Source: Mugil cephalus
Lineage: Eukaryota; Chordata; Actinopteri; Mugiliformes; Mugilidae
Direction of reading: 5' to 3'
Assembly (NCBI RefSeq): GCF_022458985.1
Contig: NC_061790.1
Span: 21,184,397 to 21,248,396, forward strand
Length of the DNA: 64,000 nt
Positions 22,660 through 34,490 of the stretch are shown here, one piece after another; the first letter of the stretch is position 1, and each line of letters starts with the position of its first letter. Position numbers and translations under genes: made by a program. The notes under the pieces were generated by a model. That model searched no databases. It had not been told where the DNA came from and worked only from the letters and a program-made list of their open reading frames with translations.

Positions 22660-22930
22660 ATCAGTTCATCGAGTGGCCACTTGAGGCTGGTTGCAAAAGA
22701 GAGCAAATCCCCCTAGACCCCCGTGTTAAAAAGCCCAACTTTACAGCATTATTAAACATGTTTACAGCCTGGTTAAAAATGGGTTTGATCTCAATGGTTT
22801 ATTCCACTATTCATAACAACATTTGTTTATTTTATTAGCGTTTAAAATTCTGCATAATTAAACGCGTTCCCACCTTGAGTGACAGGTGCCGTACGGGTGC
22901 TGCCAGAGGCCGCTGACAGCCTTTCGGCTA
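22660..22930. repeat. Teleost dispersed repeat (GTGGCCACTTGAGGCTGG family)
   Basis: It contains GAGTGGCCACTTGAGGCTGG, then AACATGTTTACAGCCTGG and CTCAATGGTTTATT. A second copy of the latter part lies at about 25480-25815. Non-coding; superfamily not assigned. Confidence 0.6.
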
Positions 22931-24157
22931 AGTTTGAGGTTTTGGTCCATTTTGGATAATTTTAAATAAAAAATAATAGTTTTCTGCTTTGCTGCACCTG
23001 CTACAAGACCATCCGGTAAGTGAATTTGGAGAATTATTCTTATGGTCGGTGACTGTACCCAATATAGCCAGTCCGGGAGCTGAAGTTACCTATCTAATTA
23101 GCGATCTAATGAATTAGCCTTAGGCTAGCCTTCCAGCAAGGCTCCGGTTTGTTATCCAGCCTAACGAGAGTCTATCAATGAAACCGCCACCAAAGTCAGA
23201 ACGCAAGTAATAATTAATAATACTTTTAAACAAAGTGTGTCAGTTTGGGAAATATTAATCCACCGCGTAAAGTACGAAACATTATTGTCTCGTTCATGTT
23301 TTCTACACAGCCAGTGTTATGGTAACAACAACAGACTTGGTTCGGTTTTATGTGTTAAGCTATGTTCAGATATATTCAAATTTTAATGTCATATTACAGT
23401 ATGAATCCAGACATAACTTTAGTTTAGACGTTGAAACAAGGTTATATGTTAGTAGTTTAAGTTAGACGGTAATGTAAATTAAGATCAAGGAACCAGAATG
23501 TGAATATTTGTAATAATATTCCGTACACATTCTGTACAATAATGCATACATTATTTTACTGTCTTTAATGTCTGTTTGTCGGTGTAAAATTTAGGTGATC
23601 CAGATGTTCTAAATTAGATAATGAAAAGGACTATCAGGCAGTGGCGGTTCCAGACCAAAATTTCCAGGGAGGCAGAGGTGGGGCCAGTGTTTTTTCAGGG
23701 GGGCACATATAAGGACAAAACAGGGCAATATTTAAGCATTCAAAATGCTTAGTTTATTTAAAACCAAAATAAAATACATGAAGTATTAATACAATAAGAC
23801 AAACATTCTTTGTCTCAATAAACATAAAATAAAATGTGCTCAATAAACCTTGAAACCATGTTTGTCTTTTTTGTAAAATAAGATTTCTCTTTTTGCATAA
23901 AAAAAAACACTTTTATCTGCACAATGACACTTTTTTCATCTAAACATTTAGCTACACGCAGGGTTCTTGTTTACCGTGTGAGACTTGAATGTACAATCAC
24001 ACTATCTTTATCTAAATCACACTCGTCATCTCACTCTTTATGTATAGTAAGGAGGAAAAATTGAAATAAAAAAAATAAAAAATTACATAATGTCAATGCT
24101 CTGTTTCATGATGATAGCCTACGAAAACGAAAATGGAGAGGATTGTAGCATCTACAT

Positions 24158-25184
24158 CAGGCATGTCAAACTCAGTTTGGCTCTGGGGCCGGATCCAGAC
24201 TTTCTGTTCTCAGGTGGGCCAGATCAGCAAAAGAATGTCAACTCCAAATATTTAGCTTTGTTTTTCAGTACTATGCTTTATCATTCATCCTACATTTGTA
24301 GCCTACCCTACATATTATAATCACGGATGACAAGGGATCTTTTCTGAGCACAACACATTTATTCAAACACAATGGGGAAAAAATGATTTTTCATGTTTGG
24401 CCGTGAATGTGTTAACAACTGGTTTATTTTAACAGTTGAGTGAATGCAGTTTTACACCTGAACCAACTCACCACACTAAACAAACTCAAGTAGGAGCTAT
24501 AAAAAAATATTTTTGCCTTAATTGTCATACTGCTTTGAAATAAATGAAAAAAGAAATACAAAATAAAATAAAATAAATAAATAAAATAAAAAGTTATAGC
24601 AGTGCATGGGCAATAAGATTAGACTACATCAGATCAAACTACTAGGCTGGGCCTACTGAAGTTGAGAATATACTGCACAATATTAATTGTCTTTAATATG
24701 ACATACTTGTCTTTATGATGAGTGGCGCCGAATATTAAACTCTTTGAACACTGCAACTTGCTGATTACATACCAAGCACACTGGTTTTGCATTCACTTCT
24801 GTGAATAAATACTTCTCGGTCCATTTCTCCTGGAAAACTCTGCACTCCGTGTCCACTCTTCTTTTTTTTGACAGTGCCATTTTGGGAAGGGTGTGTTGAC
24901 CGATAACTTGTTTAGTAGTGGTGAATGGTGAAGCAAGATTGCCGGTTTATTTTTACTTGGACACATCACGTTGCGAATGTTTATTTCCTGTGACTAACTC
25001 GTGTCAGTGCCGCATGCTTGACGTGAGCGCTTTTACACATTTACTGCCCTCTAGCGGCCAGAGGGAGCATTTGGTTTGTATTTCTTTTAAAAAATCACAA
25101 CTTTTAATGGAAATTAGCTAGAGACTCGCTTCTTTTTTTGACATACTCAGAAATTTATGCCGGGCCGTATGTTTGACATGCCTG
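24158..25184. mobile_element. Second hAT element, nested inside the first
   Basis: The left end is CAGGCATGTCAAACTCAG; the right end reads CAGGCATGTCAAACATAC on the other strand. An exact 8-bp duplication ATCTACAT flanks it (24150-24157 and 25185-25192). The GGGGCCGGATCCAGA and GGGCCAGATCAGC sequence is typical of Charlie-like non-autonomous hATs. About 1.03 kb, no intact ORF. Confidence 0.88.
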
Positions 25185-25479
25185 ATCTACATCTACAAGG
25201 CCATTTGAGTTTTTCATTAAACAACTAGGCTACATGCTGTCCCAAGCAGGACATCATGTTTACTGACTTCAAAAATTGTGATTAAGCACAATTAAAAACA
25301 GATTTTATCATTGTAGTGAACAACAACAATAAAACACGAATATGTGACCTTATTTAATCACTGACGTTATGAAATTGAATCGTTTCCCAACCTTGGCCTC
25401 TTTGCAGTAGTCCATGCAGGGCTGCTGGCTGTTTGCTTTCACACAGGCTGAGCGATGAAGCCCATGCAGAGTGCAAAAA

Positions 25480-25815
25480 AAACATGTTTACAGCCTGGTT
25501 CAAAAAACGATTTTGGTCTCAATGGTTTATTTCAGTATTCATAACAACTGTATGGGGGTGAATTTTTTTCTAACTTGTTTATTTAAGTTTTATGAAGGAT
25601 TAAAATTCTGAGCTAACTGGTAGCAGAGGGTTGGGGGGGTGGGTCTCAACGTTCGACATGACCCCCTACATCCATATCTGGAGTATCCGCATGTGGGTGG
25701 AGTAAAGCTCATCCAACATGGCGACAGCGGGCTCTGCCCATTTTGGGCTTCCTTTTCGAGGTTCAGAATCCAATGGGTGACGTCACGATGGGTTTGTCCA
25801 TAGTATATACAGTTA
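25480..25815. repeat. Teleost dispersed repeat with CCAACATGGCGAC core
   Basis: It starts AACATGTTTACAGCCTGG, as at 22758, and carries CATCCAACATGGCGAC, GCCCATTTTGGGCTTCC and GGGTGACGTCACGATGG. Related GAGTATCCG..GGAGTAAAGCTC sequence recurs at 26400-26440. Non-coding; superfamily not assigned. Confidence 0.6.
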
Positions 25816-26765
25816 ATGCTTTCACATCCAAAGTTCCAAATTGACACTGCCGGTCACTGCGGGTAACACTGTGTGTAGCACTTCAAGGAGTCAGTGTAGA
25901 ACGCACCGTTGCGTTAGTTCCTGGTTCTTCAAGACAGTGCACGTCGGCGTAAGAAATTAACAAACCTATTATTGGTTCAGCACAGGGGCCACAACAGGGG
26001 CCAGGAGCATTTTTACAGGGGCACTGGCCCCTGTTGGCCCTGTGTAAAACCGCCAATGCTATCAGGACTTCTCATCTGGACAGAGAGCACTTTGAAAGTC
26101 ATAACTACATCACCTATTTTTATTATAGCCCAGATGTGAAATGGAACTCATAGCTTGTAACAGAACGCAAATATTTTTTAAAGACATTAATAACTGTATT
26201 TATTATATATTATATTTTAGTCAGGACATATAGCATCAAACTGTGAGTGAGGCCACCGTGTTAGCTGGCTGCTAGCACCTCGCATAGCGATTAGCCTAGC
26301 TCGGTAGCCTGAGCTTACCCAGTAGCACAGAGTTGGATAGGCGAGTTTCAACGGTCAGGCTGCTTTATCTCCGCCCCAACACGACCCCCATCCGTATTTT
26401 GAGTATCCGAGTATGAGCGGAGTAAAGCTCCTCCAACATGTCAGCCGATGCCATTTGTCCCTTCTAATATTACACATAATACATTAAATACAGTTGTGAT
26501 TTAGAGATTAATGTCTTTAATTAAAAAAAATCCCAGGAAGGTCACATTTCACATCTGAGCTATAATAAAAATCGGTGATGTAGTGATGACTTTCAAAGTG
26601 TTCTCTGCCCAGATGAGAAGTCCTGGTAGCCCAGTTCTTCATCTCATGCAGAACATATGGATCACCTGAATTTTACACAGACAAATAGACATCTAAAATA
26701 ATTTATGTGTTATATGTACAGAATGTGTACGGAATATTATTACGCATAGTCAACAAATAAATTCT

Positions 26766-27430
26766 GTGGTTAAAAGTAGTTTTTTCCGACTACGAAATAT
26801 TGCCAAACTAAAATTAGTTCTTTTCCTCTCTGACCTTAAAACAGTCACCAATGCCCTGATTACCACTAGATTAGATTATTGCAATTCGCTCTACTTCATA
26901 TCTACTGGTATCAGCCAGACCTCTCTATCCCGCTTGCAGTTTTGCCAGAATTCTGCTGCCAGATTGCCAACAGGCACTAGGAGGAGAGAACATATATCAC
27001 CAATAATAGCGTCCCTTCACTGGTATATAGGACACAGTTTAAGGTTCTTGTATTTGTTTTTCAAGCACTACATGGCCTAGCCCCCCAATAGATCTGTGAC
27101 CTACTCTCCCCACTCTCCGACCCAAGATCTCTCAGATCTTCAAATCAGCTGCTCCTGACTGTCCCCCAGTCTAGGCTATGAGGAAAGGGTGATCGTGCCT
27201 TCGCTGTCGCGGCCCCAAAGCTGTGGAACAGTTTACCCTTCGCGATCGGATGCTCCATCTCTGTAACCACCTTCCAGGCTAATCTTAAAACTTTTATGTT
27301 CTCCCAGGCCTTTAAGTGTCCTTAATTAGTCCAAGGTGCCATCTCCCCATGTGTGTCCCTCTGTCTTGATTTTCCAGGCTGTGCCAGCCTCGGTTATCTA
27401 GCTGCTTTATAAATAAATTGATTTGATTTA
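26766..27430 (+). mobile_element. L2-type LINE 3' end
   Basis: The frame reads VTNALITTRLDYCNSLYFIS, then RLQFCQNSAARLPTGTRR and ITSLHW-like ASLHWYIGHSLRF. The 3' part continues into LCDLLSPLSDPRS-like and APKLWNSLP-like sequence in shifted frames. This is the end of an L2/CR1-group ORF2. It finishes with an AT-rich tail of AAATTGATTTG type near 27415-27428. It is 5'-truncated and has frameshifts. Confidence 0.75.
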
Positions 27431-27449
27431 CTAACATATAACCTACACT

Positions 27450-27660
27450 AACGCTACACAGTAAAATCAGCATACCCAAATTAACACTGTAAGAGTTGAT
27501 CTTAACACTTTTAAAGTGTCTATATGGGTCCACACCTCAGAGTGTCAGTTTAACACTTTTTCGAGTGTTGGCACCTTTAAACTAAGTTAGTGTAAATTTG
27601 ACTAGTTAAATTTAACACTCCTTAACACCAACCAGTGTTAGTTTTTTATGTAGTGTTAGC
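27450..27660. mobile_element. Probable MITE rich in AACACT motifs
   Basis: CTACACAGTAAAA near the left edge is loosely mirrored by TTTTTTATGTAGTGTTA at the right. The interior has many AACACT/AGTGTT motifs in both orientations. Bounds and superfamily are uncertain. Confidence 0.45.
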
Positions 27661-27813
27661 AATTAATTCTCTCAGAGGACTATTTCTTAACTACACAAGT
27701 GTTACCCCCATAACACTAAGAAGGTGTCAATATAATTCTTATATAATCCTACAAAAAATACTTGGAAAATAAACTTTACTAAAACAAAAAGGTAGTCATG
27801 TCTGGCAGTTCAA

Positions 27814-28083
27814 AAACATTTATTTTCAAACTTTCACCACAAATATTAGAACATGCAACAGTAAGGCACAGTGTAGCGCTAGCACCACTTTAGCACGATA
27901 GCTAGTAACTCCGAACCATTAGCATCATCTTATCACGTTTTATGGAAACATTTATTTTCAAACTTGCACCACAAATATTAGAACATGCAACAGTAAGTCA
28001 CAATGTATGCATGTAGATTTAGTACCACTTTAGCACGCTCGCTACAAACTCCAACCATTAGCATCATCTTATCACGTTTTATA
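27814..28083. repeat. Two-copy tandem duplication, about 132-138 bp unit
   Basis: AAACATTTATTTTCAAACTT begins at 27814 and again at 27946. Both copies run through CACCACAAATATTAGAACAT to TTAGCATCATCTTATCACG. The copies differ by small substitutions and a short insertion. Confidence 0.85.
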
Positions 28084-28099
28084 TCTATGTTACAAGTGC

Positions 28100-28506
28100 A
28101 TGACTTGTGTTACAACAATACACACCAACACACACATACACCTCCCCACCTACACAGGTAACTTTGTAATGCGCGCCACACACATGCGCACACAAACACA
28201 CAGGTAACTTTATGTTATTACAGTTACAAATACACACACGAAGAGTAGTAGGATACACAAACAGATTAACAGATTAATGCGCGCTTTCACGCGCATTAAT
28301 CTGTCACACACAGGCTAAGTGTGCTAACCGTAAGCTAACTGTTCTAAATGTGGGTTAAGTGTGCTAACTGTGGGTTAACTGTGCTAACTGTAAGCTAATT
28401 GTGCTAAATGTAGGCTAACTGTGCTAACTCCCATGTTGACAGAGATGGTACCCCCGGCATTAGCCCCCCGTAGCCCCTTCCAAATTTCCCAGAGGGAATT
28501 TTCTAG
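28100..28506. mobile_element. Helitron-like 3' end (truncated copy)
   Basis: It shares its CA-rich minisatellite, the GCTAACTGTGCTAA array and the GGTACCCCCGGCATTAGC block with the longer copy at 37571-39217. The end reads AAATTTCCC-aga-GGGAATTTT, a short hairpin, then CTAG followed by T. A hairpin just before a CTRR terminus without target duplication is the Helitron signature. The 5' part is missing. Confidence 0.6.
28269..28304. repeat. Perfect 15-bp-stem palindrome
   Basis: ACAGATTAATGCGCG (28269-28283) and CGCGCATTAATCTGT (28290-28304) surround a 6-nt loop. The related copy near 39010-39035 lacks this hairpin. Confidence 0.9.
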
Positions 28507-28997
28507 TATAACATTAATATTTTAATATAACTGAACCAATCAAGAACAGGGGTGGAGTGAGGTCTGGATTGGCAGGATCAGAGTAGCCCGCACCAATCAG
28601 GTCAGAGAGTGGAGCTTCAGGATCTAGCAGCATGCAGGCAGCTTGGCAGACCAGGGAGCGAGCAGTTTCATACACACAAATAGAAATGACAAACTGCAGC
28701 CGTAACAATTTCCCAAACTTTTTTCAAAAATATTATTAATTATTATTTCCGCTCTGACTTCGGTGGCGGTTTGTTGGATAGCCTCCCATTAACCGGAGCC
28801 TCGCTGGAAGGCTAGCCTAAGGCTAATTCATTGGCTGGCTAATTACATAGTTAACTTCAGCTTCCCGACTAGCTATATTGGGCACTGACACCATTCATAA
28901 AAATAATTCTCCAAATCCACTTAGCAGATGGTCTTGTAGAAGGTGCAGCAAAGCAGATTTTTTTTTTTTATTATTATTTTCTTAAATGATCCAAAAT

Positions 28998-29095
28998 GGG
29001 GGCGGCACAGTGGCTCGGTGGTTAGCGCTGATGCCTCCCAGCAAGAAGGTCTGGGTTTGAGTCAGCGCGGGCCTTTCTGGTTGGAGTTTGCATGA
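28998..29095 (+). repeat. GGCGGCACAGTGG dispersed repeat (5' part)
   Basis: GGCGGCACAGTGGCTCGGTG followed by GATGCCTCCCAGCAAGAAGG and GGAGTTTGCATG. It is truncated compared with the 34246 copy. Confidence 0.7.
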
Positions 29096-29204
29096 CGTTG
29101 TCGATGCGATGATGTGTGATCGCACAGCGGGAGGTCAGAACCGGGTCTGCTGGCGATGTGAAAGCACACCAAAGTCAAGTCGACCTGGGATTTTCAATGT
29201 TAAA

Positions 29205-29258
29205 GGGATATTAGATACAAGTAGGGGTGCTCCAAGGAAAAAAGGTTGGGAACCACTG
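29205..29258 (-). mobile_element. hAT terminus fragment
   Basis: The minus strand reads CAGTGGTTCCCAACCTTTTT followed by GGAGCACCCC, the classic end of a Charlie-like hAT. Only this end was found. Confidence 0.6.
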
Positions 29259-29420
29259 CGCTAGAAGATCTTTGGGATGAATTAAAACAAAGACTGCAAG
29301 CTAGGCCTTCTCTTCCAACATCAGTGTCTGACCTCACAAATGCACTGCTGGAAGAATGTTCAAAAATTCCCATAAACACTCCTAAACCTTGTGGAAAGCC
29401 TTCCCAGCCTGCCCAGTAAA
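29259..29420 (+). pseudogene. Tc1-like transposase C-terminal fragment
   Basis: The plus-strand frame reads LEDLWDELKQRLQARPSLPT and then DLTNALLEECSKIPINT. This matches the end of a Tc1/mariner transposase family distinct from the complete Tc1 at 41830. Neither terminal inverted repeat is present. Confidence 0.7.
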
Positions 29421-29825
29421 TCACATAAGAATTACAGTCAACAGTCAGACAATGGCTACGGCTAATTCAATAATAATGATTTAATCTCCTTTTCAAAATA
29501 ACCAGTTAAACAGATAAATGAACTATTTACAATTCTATAAGACTACATCCCTGCTTTATAAAGGGTATCAAGGGTATCAAACACAATACGATATTGTAGT
29601 TCTTGAGAGAACTTTACAGCAAGTCTATGAATAGCTCAATCTATACAAATCAACAGTGAGTGAGTGTGCAAGAGAGAGAAAGACAGGTATGCTTGTGTTT
29701 CTAAGGTGAGTGTAATATGAGTGAGTGGATGGATAGTTCTTATTTGTATAAAAAGCTCGTCAATTTCTCAATGACCCTGGTGTTCTCATCGACTTCTTCA
29801 TTAGGTGCATGCACGTGAAAAAAAT

Positions 29826-30440
29826 TAATTATTGCCTAATCAGACTATAACAGGAGAACTTAAGTGCATGTAAACACGTTACTCCGATTAAAATCAGAGT
29901 TCTCATTATCCGATTAAGACACCCAGATCACGCGATTGGAATTTGATTTTCTCCAGCATGTGTACGGTAATCGCAGTTTTCAATTGGATAACACGTGTGC
30001 GCATGCTCCAAAACAATTGCGCTGGCGTGTGACCCTGGAACAAAAACGCCCAAGAAAGACAGTTGCGGGAGAAGAAGAATGTAAACAGTGCTGCTAGAAG
30101 AACCGTCTGAGGGCTGGCATGCACCTTATCTGCACCAGAAGTAGCACAAACATTACGTACGAGATTAATAAATGTACTGTTATCCCTATGGTTGTTGTTT
30201 GAAATGCCGGTCTGCTGCATGAACGACTCTTGTTGTGACGTACTAGGCCAACCGGAAAGCGAGCTGTATTAATGTGGAATTAACTCGCTGAAATGACAGA
30301 TATCGCCTCCTAGTGTGGAGGAGGAGCACAAGTTCCCATCAGTTACTCGATTTTCTTCTGCTGCATATAAACTGGGACAAGGACTTTAGAAAGTCAAATT
30401 TTGAGCATAGCTCAATTAAGCTCTGCACATAGACGCACTG
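29826..30440. mobile_element. MITE-like repeat, same family as 55201-55711
   Basis: It shares AATTATTGCCT.A, GACTATAACAGGAGAA, GGCGTGTGACCCTG, GTTGTTGTTTGAAATGCCGG, AAACTGGGACAAGGACT and TTTTGAGCATAGCTC with the 55201 copy. Non-coding. The other copy shows a 9-bp target duplication. Confidence 0.65.
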
Positions 30441-31295
30441 ACTGTGTCGTCTTAGCGCAATGCAGTGTCTATCATCCAGCTGTGTTGCTATGCTAATCTT
30501 TCCTAACACAGCTAGCTTGACGCAGTTTTCCATAGGTGCTTTCAGTCGAGTTGTCCCGACTGTGTCCACATTAAGTCGCACTTTTCATTTTAAAAAAGAA
30601 TAATTGAGGATCTCACCGAATTTGGTGGAAGCTGCTGATTGTTCGTTCTCCGTCACTCTGCCTGACTGACGGTGCTGGCGCACCACATGAGCTTTTTTTG
30701 AACCAAGACTTTTGCTGCATTTTTCTGTTGCTGGGCCGATATTTTTAGCACCCCAAGGCCATAAAATTCTGTGCCACTGATTGGCCATTTATTTATTAAT
30801 TTTCTTTGGCAACCGTACATGATTGGCTATTTCGCTGCAATTCCATGACGCTATAGCTATATGAGTCTGTCCATGAAAATTCACTGGTGAATGAATGTCA
30901 ATTGGTGGAAATGTAATTTATATAAATCATACTGCATCTAGGCACACACACTGGTGGGTAAAACAGACATTCAAAACTGAATATTTAAAAATATATTTTT
31001 ATATATATTTTTTATATGTATCCCCCTCCTATCAGGGAGGGCAGTACCGAATGGGCCCCCTATGGGCCGGCCACCACTGCTGCAAAGGATAGGCCGATGT
31101 CATACTAAACCCTATGGATTAAGAATGGGATGTCACTTAAGTTCATATGCGTGTGAAGGCAATGGCATTTAACTGATAAATTAATCAAAATGGCTAGTTC
31201 AGTTTCTGTGAAAGTAATATTGATAACATGTTACCTCATCATTGTACCTGCCCTCTCCTGTCCTTTTCCATGTATCTGTCCATGTCCCAATGCAG
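30441..31295. other. ephx1 upstream region
   Basis: Two inverted CCAAT boxes lie at about 30778-30786 and 30818-30827 (both GATTGGC), with a CpG-containing stretch at about 30640-30700. A TATA-like AT-rich run lies at 30985-31020. An ATG-led frame from 31190 runs into ephx1. However, a pyrimidine-rich tract ending in TGCAG at 31295 looks like a splice acceptor, so the coding exon probably starts at 31296. Confidence 0.4.
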
Positions 31296-31300
31296 ACATC

Positions 31301-34121
31301 ATGTTCACAGAGGTGTTATTTGGTCTGCTGATTGGAGGACTGATCTTCTTCCTGGTTCAGAGGAGTAGGAATAAGGTTTTGAAGACAGAGGATGGGTGGT
31401 GGGGATCTGGAGCACCCCCTAATACTGAGGAGGACGTCAGCATCCGTCCATTTAAAATTATAACCAGTGACAATGAGCTTGAGGTCAGATTTTCCTCTTA
31501 GACTGTCACACATGTTGGACACTAGACAGCATTTGCCCCACTGCCGACATATTTTCTCTCCTTCTCTGCCAGGACCTGTACCGAAGAATTGATCAAACAC
31601 GTCCTGTCCCTTCACTGGAGGACAGCCAGTTTAACTATGGCTTCAACTCCCAGTATCTGCAGAAGGTGGTCTCATACTGGAGACATGACTTTGACTGGAG
31701 GAAACAAGTTGCTAAACTCAACCAGTTCCCCCACTTCAAAACTAACATTGAAGGTAAGACAGTATAGCTGCCATGCCCGTGAAGAAGATATTGCCTTATC
31801 TGTAACCTGTTGTGCCTCCATTCAGGGATTGATATCCATTACCTGCATGTGAAGCCCAAGAAGGTGCCAGGGGAGGGCAGTGCTATCCCTCTGATAATGG
31901 TTCATGGTTGGCCCGGCTCCTTCTACGAGTTCTATGGGTTAATCCCTCTGTTAACAGACCCATCAGACCCAGACGACCTTGTCTTTGAGGTGGTGTGTCC
32001 TTCTATACCTGGGTATGGCTTCTCTGAAGCACCACATAAGAAAGGTGATTCTGAAAATTCTTCTTTTAGATGTAAAAAATATGTTCCTATTGTGTATTTT
32101 AGATTGTGTAAGTTTTTTAAAATAAGATACTATATTATTATATTATATGTTGTATTATCTTATTGTAGTTAATATTTCAAACATACTATACACAAAAGAT
32201 GTGCAATAAGTACAACTGCAACACTGTTGTATTAGGTTGTTTTAGCTTTAAGTAGGTATGTGTAACAAACTGGCAACTGCAAAAATTATATGAGGTGAGG
32301 GTTTTAAGGGCAGCAGTTTAACTAATATCCACTACACACTGATGTCTTACTTATTATTAGAATTTCTAACTTCTGATGTGGGCAGGTTTTGATTCGATTT
32401 GTGCGGCCCGTATATTCCACAAACTGATGAGGCGTCTGGGCTTCCAGCAGTTCTATGCTCATGGAGGAGATTGGGGCTGGCTGGTCACCACCAACATGGC
32501 TCAACTGGAACCCAGGTAGGATACACAAGCACCACATCAACACCAGAAAACAATTATAATTAATTAAAATAATTATAATCAGTACGAGTACGAGTGCAAA
32601 TTTGAGATTGTCATACTGTGAATGTCTGCAGTGTATAACCAACTGTTTACAAGACCTGTAACATTACATTGTACACCTGTTTTGTCAAATGTATCACCCC
32701 ATCACTCTGTATTATTATTGTTATTATTATTTTGTTTTTAACAGAACTGTCAAAGGTTTGCATGTGAACTTTGCCCCACCGTCCAAACCAGGCCTGCCCC
32801 TCACTTTATCCCTCATACTCGGCCGTCACTTCCCTAAGCTATTTGGCTTCACTGACATAGATATTCAGCGTCTCTTTCCCTGCATGGAGAAACTGGTGGT
32901 GGAATCCATCAAAGAGTCTGGCTACATGCACATCCAGGCTACTAAGCCTGACACTGTGGGTAAGAACCAGCATCACTCAGGAGCAGCAACACTCAGTTCA
33001 AGTCAGACTGGGGACTTTGTTGTATCTTAAAGCATTATTATTGATAGTTATTTGCATTATGTAATAATGTAGTAGTGTTATAAAAAGCTTCAAAAGTAGT
33101 TAGTGTTTTGATTCATTGTTTTGTGTGCTCACAGTTTTTGTTTAATGCTATTTTAACGTATATACTTTTAGTTCTATGTAATTATTGATTGTTTTTTGGC
33201 CCTCCAGGTCGAGGGCTGAATGACTCCCCAGTGGGAATGGCTGCCTACATTCTGGAGAAGTTCTCCACATGGACCTGTCGTGACTTCAGGAACCTGGAGG
33301 ATGGAGGACTCACCAGGTGAGTGCAACTGAAGATTATATATTGCTATTAGAATTCTAAGATTGGATATTATGTCAATTCATTATATGCAAATGTAACATG
33401 TGTGTAGTTATTAACTAATAATACATAGGATATGTATAATCACCAGTCTCTATTCTGAAATGTGTTTATCTGTTGCAGGAAGTTCTCTCTGGACGATTTG
33501 CTGACTAATGTGATGATCTACTGGACGTCTGGCTGCATCATCTCATCTATGAGGTTCTACAAGGAAAATTTTGGAAAAGGTTTTGATCAGCCCCACTCAA
33601 AGTAAGTCACAGTTGGGTGGTATTTTCAGATTTTCTCCATAAAGCACGTTACTGACACTTTTTAGATTGAAAGTTGCTTATCAGGTTCAAGTTTCAAGTT
33701 TTTAGGTTTTCACATCTCCACCCCATCCCATACTGAAACTGAAGGCTGTTAGATTCATCTAAAAACATCATCTTGCAAAATATAAGCCTGGTTTAGACAC
33801 TAAATCACAGGCTCTGAATGTTGAATATCATCAGTTTCAGCAAGCAGTATTAAGTTCATGTCTAATAAAATTCTATCAGTAAGCCGTATTTTTCCTTCAT
33901 TATCTCTTCTTAGGATACCAGTCAATGTCCCAACTGGGTTTGCCTGCTTCCCCAATGAGCTGATGCACACACCCAAGCTGTGGGTCACACAAAAATACCG
34001 TAAACTCGTGACCTTTAGCCCACTGGCCCGTGGTGGCCACTTTGCTGCAATGGAAGAGCCCCAGTTGATGGCAGAGGACATCCAGAAATTCACAAAAATT
34101 GTGGAGAAGAAGAAACAGTAG
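31301..34121 (+). CDS. ephx1: Microsomal epoxide hydrolase 1
   Basis: Eight coding exons: 31301-31483, 31573-31753, 31826-32044, 32386-32515, 32745-32959, 33208-33316, 33479-33601 and 33914-34121. All junctions are in phase and the protein is 455 aa, the mammalian EPHX1 length. The N-terminal signal anchor (residues 1-20) tethers it to the ER. An EHN-type N-terminal domain and then an alpha/beta-hydrolase fold follow. Visible catalytic parts are the oxyanion motif HGWPG (148-152), nucleophile Asp223 in HGGDWGW, Tyr298 and Tyr373, acid Glu402 and base His429 in GGHFAA. The enzyme hydrolyses reactive arene and alkene epoxides to trans-diols. The start at 31301 aligns with mammalian Met1; the upstream ATG at 31190 is less likely. 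The exon 1 donor (GAG/GTCAGA) is weak. Confidence 0.96.
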
Positions 34122-34205
34122 GATGGAACAATGAAGAGGTGAATGAGCTAGAACATAATGCAGAGCAGGAAGTAGACACGTGATTCTGTCTAGTGGAATT
34201 TTAAA

Positions 34206-34240
34206 ATTATATAATATAATATAATATAATATAATATAAC
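34206..34240. repeat. (ATAAT)n microsatellite
   Basis: About seven pentanucleotide units just downstream of ephx1. Confidence 0.9.
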
Positions 34241-34245
34241 ATAAT

Positions 34246-34490
34246 GGGCACCAGACAGTACAGTGGCTCGGTGGTTACCACTGATGCCTCCCAGCAAGAA
34301 GGTCCAGGTTTGAGTCTGACTCGGGCCTTTCTGTGTGGAGTTTGCATGTTCTCCCTGTGTCTGTGTGGGTTTTGTCTGTGTACTCCAATTTTCTCCCACC
34401 CTCCCCGCCTCTCGCCCGATGCCAGCTGGGATAGGCTCCAGCAACCCCCGCAACCTGAATGAGGATGAGTGAAGATGAGATGAGACTAAC
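34246..34490 (+). repeat. GGCGGCACAGTGG dispersed repeat
   Basis: It contains ACAGTGGCTCGGTGGTTACC, GCCTCCCAGCAAGAAGGTCC, GGAGTTTGCATGTTCTCCC and CAGCTGGGATAGGCTCCAGC, and ends in GATGAG repeats. It is shortened in the middle compared with the 43650 copy. Confidence 0.7.

Larger units (their letters stand above)
23639..26058. mobile_element. hAT element inserted in the palindromic element
   Basis: The ends are CAGTGGCGGTTCCA and, read on the other strand, CATTGGCGGTTTTA. It is flanked by an exact 8-bp target duplication CTATCAGG (23631-23638 and 26059-26066). The interior (2.4 kb) is AT-rich with no intact transposase, and itself contains the hAT copy at 24158-25184. Confidence 0.85.
22945..29000. 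mobile_element. Large palindromic element broken by nested insertions
   Basis: Left-arm pieces (22945-23220, about 23340-23400, 23440-23630, 26067-26230) recur as reverse complements in the right arm. The right-arm pieces are 26460-26760, 27432-27448, 28507-28535 and 28705-28998. Examples: GTGCAGCAAAGCAGA (right) with TCTGCTTTGCTGCAC (left), and GTACAGAATGTGTACGGAAT (right) with ATTCCGTACACATTCTGTAC (left). Without insertions the arms would be roughly 0.9-1 kb around a centre near 26230-26460. hAT, L2, MITE and Helitron-like insertions account for the gaps. No coding region belongs to the host element. Confidence 0.65.

Noticed and set aside
31190..31300. Upstream in-frame ATG of ephx1, giving a longer signal-like N-terminus
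   Set aside because: A pyrimidine-rich tract ending TGCAG at 31295 looks like an acceptor, and Met at 31301 aligns with the mammalian start and gives exactly 455 aa.
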